Source of the DNA: Streptomyces sp. ITFR-16
Lineage (GTDB): Bacteria; Actinomycetota; Actinomycetes; Streptomycetales; Streptomycetaceae
Direction of reading: 5' to 3'
Length of the DNA: 64,000 nt
NCBI RefSeq assembly: GCF_031844705.1
Contig: NZ_CP134609.1
Location: 4,526,001 to 4,590,000 of the forward strand
Of the stretch, positions 59,397-64,000 are shown piece by piece; within the stretch, counting starts at the first letter, position 1; each line of letters starts with the position of its first letter. The notes under the pieces are model-generated. The model saw nothing but the letters and a program-made list of their open reading frames with translations. It was not told the origin of the DNA and ran no database searches. The translations under genes were made by a program, and so were the position numbers.

Positions 59397-60365
59397 TCAG
59401 ACGCGTTGCGTCAGCCAGCCGAAGTCGCCCAGGCCGCCCCGGGCGGTCAGCTCCGCCGCCTCGCCCGCCGAGGCCAGCGCGCGGACGTAGCCGGCCGGAT
59501 CGGTGGAGGCCAGGGAGAGGGGCGGGCGTTCGCCCGTGACGCCCAGCTCCCGCAGCGCCTCGCGCTGGGTGCGCAGCTCCGCGTCCGGCCCGCCCGCCGC
59601 CGCGCACGCGTCCAGCGCCACGTGGGCCGTCAGGTCGCAGCTGCCGTCCGGCACCGGTGGCACCTCGCGCCCCGCCCGGAAGCCGGTCAGTGTGCCGTAC
59701 GGCGGCCGCTCCTGACGTACATGCATGTAGTCCACCGCCACCGCGAGCCCGGCCGACAGCGTCGCGACCGCGTCCGCCCACGCCTCGTCGCGGGGGCGGC
59801 CGATCTCCGCCCGGCAGCCCGGACCCGCCGACGGCCACCAGCGCCGCAGCCACCGCGCGTCGGCCCCCTCCACCGGTCCGCCCAGCCGCTCCGCCCCGTC
59901 CGACGGCCGCACCAGGACGTACCGTTCGACGCCGTCGGGATCCGTCTCGGCCACCGGGACCGGCACGTTGTCCAGCCACTCGTTGGCGAACAGCAGCCCG
60001 CGCACGCCCTGCGGCGGCTTCGCGCACCACTCCACCCGGGGGTCCAGGCCCCCGGGGCGATCGGCGAGCTCGACGGCGTACGCCCGGACCGTGAGCCCCT
60101 TGCCGCCCTCGGCCGGCAGCGCCGCCAGCACCCCCGTCACCAGCTCGCCGCGTCCCGCCCCCATGTCGACCAGGTCCACCTCGTCCGCTCCCAGCCCGGC
60201 CGCCGTCCTGACCAGCAGCCGGGCGACGGCGGCGGCGAACAGCCGGGAGGCGTGCACGGAGGTGCGGAAATGGCCCGCAGGCCCCTCCGGGCGCCGGTAG
60301 AACCCCTCGTCCCCGTACAAAGCGGTCCCGGCCGCCTCCTGCCACCCCTGCCACTCATCCGTCAC
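59397..60365 (-). CDS. MidA/NDUFAF7-like SAM-dependent methyltransferase
   Basis: A 322-residue methyltransferase of the Methyltransf_28 type. It has FYRRPEGPAGHFRTSVHASRLFAAAVARLL, the SAM-binding VDLVDMGAGRGELVTGVLAAL, GLLFANEWLDNVPVPVAE (the conserved N-E of the family) and VAVDYMHVRQERPPYGTLTGF. Human NDUFAF7 of this family methylates an Arg in NDUFS2, the NuoD homologue. The neighbour downstream, 114 bases away on the same strand, encodes NuoD2, which points to the same kind of substrate here. GTG 60365 with GGAA upstream is the likely start. Confidence 0.8.
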   Translation of the reverse strand: MTDEWQGWQEAAGTALYGDEGFYRRPEGPAGHFRTSVHASRLFAAAVARLLVRTAAGLGADEVDLVDMGAGRGELVTGVLAALPAEGGKGLTVRAYAVELADRPGGLDPRVEWCAKPPQGVRGLLFANEWLDNVPVPVAETDPDGVERYVLVRPSDGAERLGGPVEGADARWLRRWWPSAGPGCRAEIGRPRDEAWADAVATLSAGLAVAVDYMHVRQERPPYGTLTGFRAGREVPPVPDGSCDLTAHVALDACAAAGGPDAELRTQREALRELGVTGERPPLSLASTDPAGYVRALASAGEAAELTARGGLGDFGWLTQRV

Positions 60366-60448
60366 GTTTCCAAGTCTCCACCTTGGGGAGTACGGTCTCG
60401 GGACCCGGATCGGCCCTTCGGCTGACCCCGGCACCCCTCGCCTGTCCC

Positions 60449-60454
60449 TACGCT
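60449..60454 (+). promoter_or_regulatory. -10 box of leaderless histidine kinase gene
   Basis: TACGCT ends 8 bases before the GTG at 60462. Confidence 0.45.
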
Positions 60455-60461
60455 GGGTTAC

Positions 60462-61679
60462 GTGCAGCGCCTCTACGATTTCATCCGCAGACACCCGACG
60501 GGCGTCGACAGCTTCTGGGCTGTCTTCCTCCTCGGGCTCTCCGGCATGACCATCGTCGTGGGCGACGTCGGACGCGGCGGCGGCAGCGGTGAGCGCATCG
60601 CCATCGTGCCGGTCGTCATCGGTCTCTGCGTCGTCGTCGCCCTGCGCCGGCGCGCACCCGAGAAGATGCTGCTGCTCGCCATCGCGATGGGCGTGGTCCA
60701 GCTGGTCTTCGGCGTCCGGCCGACCGTCGCGAACTTCGCCATGCTGGTGATCACCTTCACGGTGGCCACGGTCGGGGAGCGCTGGGCGTCCCGGCTCGCC
60801 CTGGCATGCAGCCTGTGCGCGGCCACGCTCTCCCAGCTCCGCTGGCCGAACGAGGACGTGGAGCCGCGCAGCTGGGCGCAGACGGTGTTCCTCGTCGTCG
60901 TGATGACGGTGCCGTTCGTCCTGGCCTGGGTGCTCGGTGACTCGATGCGGACCCGGCGGGCCTACTTCGACGAGCTGGAGGAGCGCGCCGCCCGGCTGGA
61001 GCGGGAGCGCGAGGCGCAGTCGAAGGTGGCGGTGGCCGCCGAGCGGGCCCGTATCGCCCGTGAACTGCACGACGTCGTCGCGCACAACGTCTCGGTGATG
61101 GTGGTGCAGGCCGACGGCGCCGCCTATGTGATGGACGCGGCGCCCGACCAGGCCCGGCAGGCGCTGGAGACCATCTCCAGCACCGGCCGGCAGGCCCTGG
61201 CGGAGATGCGGCGGCTGCTCGGGGTGCTGCGCACGGGCGACGCCCGGGAGAGCGGGGAGTACGTCCCGCAGCCCGACGTCGAGCAGATCGAGGACCTGAT
61301 CGACCAGGTCAGGACGGCCGGTCTGGCCGTCGACTTCAAGGTCGAGGGCACCCCGCGCCCGCTGCCCAGCGGCGTCGAGCTGACCGCGTACCGCATCGTG
61401 CAGGAGGCCCTGACCAACACCCGCAAGCACGGCGGTCCGAACGCCGGGGCGAGCGTCCGGCTGGTCTACTTCGACGACGGGCTCGGGCTGCTGGTCGAGG
61501 ACGACGGCCGGGGCGCGGCGCACGAGCTGTACGAGGACGGCGGCGCCGACGGAGCGGGCCACGGCATGATCGGCATGCGCGAACGGGTCGGCATGGTCGG
61601 AGGCACACTGGATGCCGGACCACGGCCCGGCGGAGGATTCCGCATCAGCGCGCTGCTGCCGCTCAAGCCAGCCGACTAG
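60462..61679 (+). CDS. Membrane sensor histidine kinase (NarL-type, HisKA_3)
   Basis: A 405-residue kinase. Four or five N-terminal membrane helices (about 17-155) with very short loops act as an intramembrane sensor. The HisKA_3 box is ERARIARELHDVVAHNVSVMVVQADGA with His203. The ATPase domain has AYRIVQEALTNTRKHGG, LLVEDDGRGA and GHGMIGMRERVGMVGG. It phosphorylates the response regulator encoded 50 bases downstream. The sensor type resembles cell-envelope-stress kinases, but the signal is unknown. Confidence 0.9.
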   Translation: MQRLYDFIRRHPTGVDSFWAVFLLGLSGMTIVVGDVGRGGGSGERIAIVPVVIGLCVVVALRRRAPEKMLLLAIAMGVVQLVFGVRPTVANFAMLVITFTVATVGERWASRLALACSLCAATLSQLRWPNEDVEPRSWAQTVFLVVVMTVPFVLAWVLGDSMRTRRAYFDELEERAARLEREREAQSKVAVAAERARIARELHDVVAHNVSVMVVQADGAAYVMDAAPDQARQALETISSTGRQALAEMRRLLGVLRTGDARESGEYVPQPDVEQIEDLIDQVRTAGLAVDFKVEGTPRPLPSGVELTAYRIVQEALTNTRKHGGPNAGASVRLVYFDDGLGLLVEDDGRGAAHELYEDGGADGAGHGMIGMRERVGMVGGTLDAGPRPGGGFRISALLPLKPAD

Positions 61680-61729
61680 GGTCGCCCGGACGCCCACCGA
61701 CCGTTGAACGAACAGGAGACAGGGACCCC

Positions 61730-62404
61730 ATGGCGATCCGCGTGATGCTCGTCGACGACCAGGAGCTGCTGCGCACCGGCTTCCGGATGGTGCTCGCCGC
61801 GCAGCCGGACATGGAGGTCGTCGCCGAGGCCGGGGACGGGGCCCAGGCCCTCGAGATCCTGCGCTCCACCGGCGTCGATGTGGTGCTGATGGACGTGCGC
61901 ATGCCGAGGCTGGACGGCGTCGAGGCCACCCGCCGCATCTGCGCGCAGCCCGCCGCGCCCAAGGTGCTCATCCTGACGACGTTCGACCTCGACGAGTACG
62001 CCTTCTCCGGGCTGAAGGCCGGGGCCAGCGGGTTCATGCTCAAGGACGTGCCGCCCGGCGAGCTGCTCGCCGCGATCCGTTCCGTGCACAGCGGGGACGC
62101 GGTCGTCGCCCCTTCCACCACCCGCAGGCTGCTCGACCGGTTCTCGCCGATGCTGCCCAGCGGCACCGCCGAACCGCAGCACAAGGACGTCGCCAAGCTC
62201 ACCGAACGCGAGCGCGAGGTGATGCTGCTGGTCGCCCAGGGCCTGTCCAACGGCGAGATCGCGGGCCGGCTGGTGCTCTCCGAGGCGACCGTGAAGACGC
62301 ATGTCGGCCGCATCCTGACCAAGCTGGGCCTGCGCGACCGGGTCCAGGTCGTCGTCCTCGCCTACGAGACGGGGCTGGTGCGCGCCGGCGGCGGGGCGGG
62401 CTGA
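61730..62404 (+). CDS. NarL/LuxR-family response regulator
   Basis: A 224-residue regulator. The receiver has D9/D10, phosphoacceptor D55 (VVLMDVRMPR), Thr in ILTTF and Lys in FMLKD. The HTH reads LTEREREVMLLVAQGLSNGEIAGRLVLSEATVKTHVGRILTKLGLRDRVQVVVLAYETGLV. It is the partner of the preceding kinase. Three bases separate its stop from the TmrB-like gene, so that gene is on the same transcript. Confidence 0.92.
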   Translation: MAIRVMLVDDQELLRTGFRMVLAAQPDMEVVAEAGDGAQALEILRSTGVDVVLMDVRMPRLDGVEATRRICAQPAAPKVLILTTFDLDEYAFSGLKAGASGFMLKDVPPGELLAAIRSVHSGDAVVAPSTTRRLLDRFSPMLPSGTAEPQHKDVAKLTEREREVMLLVAQGLSNGEIAGRLVLSEATVKTHVGRILTKLGLRDRVQVVVLAYETGLVRAGGGAG

Positions 62405-62407
62405 GCG

Positions 62408-63016
62408 GTGGGTGCGCTGATCTGGGTGAACGGCCCGTTCGGCGGCGGCAAGACGCAGACGGCGTACGAGCTGAGGCGACGGCTGCCCGGCAGCGTGGTC
62501 TGCGACCCCGAGCACATCGGCTTCGGGCTGCACCGCACCCTGCCGCCCGCGCTGCGCGCCGACTTCCAGGACCTGGCCGCCTGGCGGCAGGGGGTGCGCG
62601 AGACACTCGGGCTCGCCCTGCGCGGCCATCCCGGGACGGTGATCGCCCCGATGACCCTGGTCGATTCCGGCTACTACGCGGAGATCATCGGGCGGCTGCG
62701 CGAGGACGGGCACACGGTGCACCACTTCGCGCTGCTCGCCGAGCGGACCACGGTGCTGCGGCGGCTGCGGGAGCGCGGCCTCGGGCGCGGGCTGAAGCAC
62801 GAGAGCTTCGCGGTGGCCAGGCTGGACCACTGCCTGGAGCGGCTCGCGGCCCCGGAGTTCGCCGAGCAGATCCGTACGGACCGGCTGACCGTCCCCCAGG
62901 TCGCGGACCGCATCGCGGGATCGGCGGGCCTCAGCCTGCTCCCGGACACGGACAGCGCGCTGCGGCACCGGCTGCGGAGGGCCTGGACGGGCATCCGGCA
63001 CATCAGGTTCGACTGA
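62408..63016 (+). CDS. TmrB-like P-loop ATPase
   Basis: A 202-residue P-loop protein. GALIWVNGPFGGGKTQTAYELRRRLPGSVVCDPEHIGFGLHRTLPP matches the start of Bacillus TmrB (a membrane-associated ATP-binding protein conferring tunicamycin resistance), and HHFALLAERTTVLRRLRERGL is the kinase-like lid. It may phosphorylate or sequester a small molecule, or assist cell-wall-antibiotic tolerance. Co-transcription with an envelope-type sensor kinase supports a role in stress or drug response. It starts with GTG right after the regulator stop. Confidence 0.78.
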   Translation: MGALIWVNGPFGGGKTQTAYELRRRLPGSVVCDPEHIGFGLHRTLPPALRADFQDLAAWRQGVRETLGLALRGHPGTVIAPMTLVDSGYYAEIIGRLREDGHTVHHFALLAERTTVLRRLRERGLGRGLKHESFAVARLDHCLERLAAPEFAEQIRTDRLTVPQVADRIAGSAGLSLLPDTDSALRHRLRRAWTGIRHIRFD

Positions 63017-63040
63017 CGCCGGACGCGCGGGCCGTCCGGC

Positions 63041-64000
63041 TCAGCGCAGGATGCCCTCCAGGAAGTCGCTGCCGAGCCGCGCCACCACGGTCAGGTCCAG
63101 CTGGTGCAGGACGTACCGGCCGCGGCGCCGGGTCGTGACCAGGCCCGCCTTCTTGAGCACGGTGAGGTGGCGGGAGACCTCGGGAGCCGTGATCCCGTTG
63201 GTGTCGGCCAGCTCACCGGTCGTGTAGGGCGAGCGGGCGATGTTGCGGCACAGCCGCATCCGCATCGGGTGGGCCAGGGCCTCCATCCGCAGCTGGAGCA
63301 GTTCCACGGAGGCGGGCGAGGGCAGCTCGGGCCGGTGCACGGGGTAGTGGAGCACCGGCCGCCAGCCCGGGGCGTGCAGCACCATCAGATGCGGCCAGCC
63401 GAAGCTGGTCGGGATGAGCGTGAGCCCGGGGCCGACGGCGGGGTCGGTGGCGACGGTCGAGCCCTGGCTCAGCTTGTCGACGCTGATCCGCCCGCCGTCC
63501 TCGTCGACCGAGAGGGCCGGCGAGACCGCCTCCATGGCCTCGTGGAGACCCTTGTGCCGCAGCAGGTCCGTCTTGTGCCGCGCGTCGGCCACCAGCTGGA
63601 CCCGCACCCGCTGCCAGGTGTCCGCGAAGAACGCCTGGTCGCAGTCCTCCAGCAGGCGCCGGATCCACTGGCGTACGGGAGCGGGGTCGGCCAGCAGCCG
63701 CTGGGTGAACTTCACCTGCTGGGGGCCGCGCGCCGCCGCCATCTCCAGCGCGCGCGCCCGCATCCCGGCGTCGTGCAGGGGAGAGGCCGCGCCGGTCCCG
63801 TAGAGGCCGGCGCAGGTGAACTCCAGGGCCGCGGAGACGAACCGCTCGTCGTCCAGCCGGTCGAGGATGTCCAGGTCCTCCGCGAGGTCGGCGCCCGTCC
63901 TGCCGTCACCGCCCCGGACCCCGGCGAACGGCATGAAGATGTCGGAGAAGGTGTTCCGCCACAGGAAGTCGGCCTCGTGCAGCCGGTCGGCCAGGTCCGG
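63041..64000 (-). CDS. ArsR-family regulator with DUF5937 domain (partial, 5' end beyond the window)
   Basis: The C-terminus has a winged HTH, LAHPMRMRLCRNIARSPYTTGELADTNGITAPEVSRHLTVLKKAGLVTTRRRGRYVLHQL. Before it lies a DUF5937-like region: QQVKFTQRLLADPAPVRQWIRRLLEDCDQAFFADTWQRVRVQLVADARHK ... LTLIPTSFGWPHLMVLHAPGWRPVLHYPV. An ATG is present at 63934, but the frame remains open and family-like to the window edge (DLADRLHEADFLWRNTFSDIF), so the gene very likely starts beyond 64000. Regulators of this type respond to unknown ligands. It is convergent with the TmrB-like gene. Confidence 0.8.
   Translation of the reverse strand, partial: PDLADRLHEADFLWRNTFSDIFMPFAGVRGGDGRTGADLAEDLDILDRLDDERFVSAALEFTCAGLYGTGAASPLHDAGMRARALEMAAARGPQQVKFTQRLLADPAPVRQWIRRLLEDCDQAFFADTWQRVRVQLVADARHKTDLLRHKGLHEAMEAVSPALSVDEDGGRISVDKLSQGSTVATDPAVGPGLTLIPTSFGWPHLMVLHAPGWRPVLHYPVHRPELPSPASVELLQLRMEALAHPMRMRLCRNIARSPYTTGELADTNGITAPEVSRHLTVLKKAGLVTTRRRGRYVLHQLDLTVVARLGSDFLEGILR

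Overview
This window is chromosomal DNA of a high-GC actinomycete, almost certainly a Streptomyces. The evidence is very high GC with strong third-position bias, many GTG starts, many leaderless genes (a TANNNT -10 box about 7 bases before the start codon), a folE-folK-folB-folP / ftsH / hpt / tilS block, a streptogrisin-type protease, a WhiJ-like regulator set and TipA/PadR-type regulators. No rRNA, tRNA, CRISPR array or intact insertion sequence was found.

Layout. (1) 0.1-8.8 kb: a membrane-anchored beta-sandwich protein and a DUF4157 (HELTH) protein of the kind linked to extracellular contractile injection systems, a lipoprotein, a DUF2165 membrane protein, a UbiA-type prenyltransferase, a NarL-type two-component pair, and a TetR regulator divergent from a small membrane protein across a clear operator. 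(2) 9.0-18.4 kb: an unfamiliar compact biosynthetic cluster. It has an atypical LuxR regulator, a HAD phosphatase, a phosphopantetheinyl transferase, an AMP-forming ligase, a ketoreductase, a discrete ACP, a single-domain AfsA-like hotdog protein, a YciI protein, a vanillyl-alcohol-oxidase-type flavoenzyme and acyl-CoA carboxylase beta and epsilon subunits. Most of these are translationally coupled. The ligase promoter carries SARP-like tandem repeats. It ends at a perfect 26-bp inverted repeat flanked by CTAG. This is the best candidate for an undescribed system. (3) 18.4-31.3 kb: mixed single genes, including a secreted protease broken by a 7-bp tandem duplication and a WhiJ-like trio whose promoters share a 17-bp element. 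(4) 31.3-35.7 kb: a decaying stretch with a PadR regulator next to a shredded ABC-2 permease, an intact glutamate decarboxylase, a frameshifted ClC-type channel and an internally deleted TipA-like regulator. (5) 35.7-53.2 kb: conserved core chromosome (DedA, ThrE-like exporter, pyrophosphatase, PBP4, DUF2342 metalloprotease, tilS, hpt, ftsH, folate genes, MprF-like synthase, an esterase). (6) 53.2-64.0 kb: an OpuC-type compatible-solute ABC transporter, a coiled-coil membrane protein, an isolated NuoD paralogue next to a MidA/NDUFAF7-type methyltransferase, a second two-component system followed by a TmrB-like ATPase, and a partial ArsR-type regulator at the right edge.

How genes work together. 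In the cluster, the ligase would charge the ACP, which the local PPTase would activate. The ketoreductase and hotdog protein would act on the carrier-bound chain, the HAD enzyme and flavin oxidase would tailor it, and the carboxylase would supply an extender. AfsA-like and HAD proteins together recall gamma-butyrolactone and methylenomycin-furan signal pathways, but there is no ketosynthase here and the product is unknown. The folate genes cover dihydropteroate synthesis from GTP. Several genes are broken by small indels; these could be true pseudogenes or assembly errors, and only raw reads would tell.
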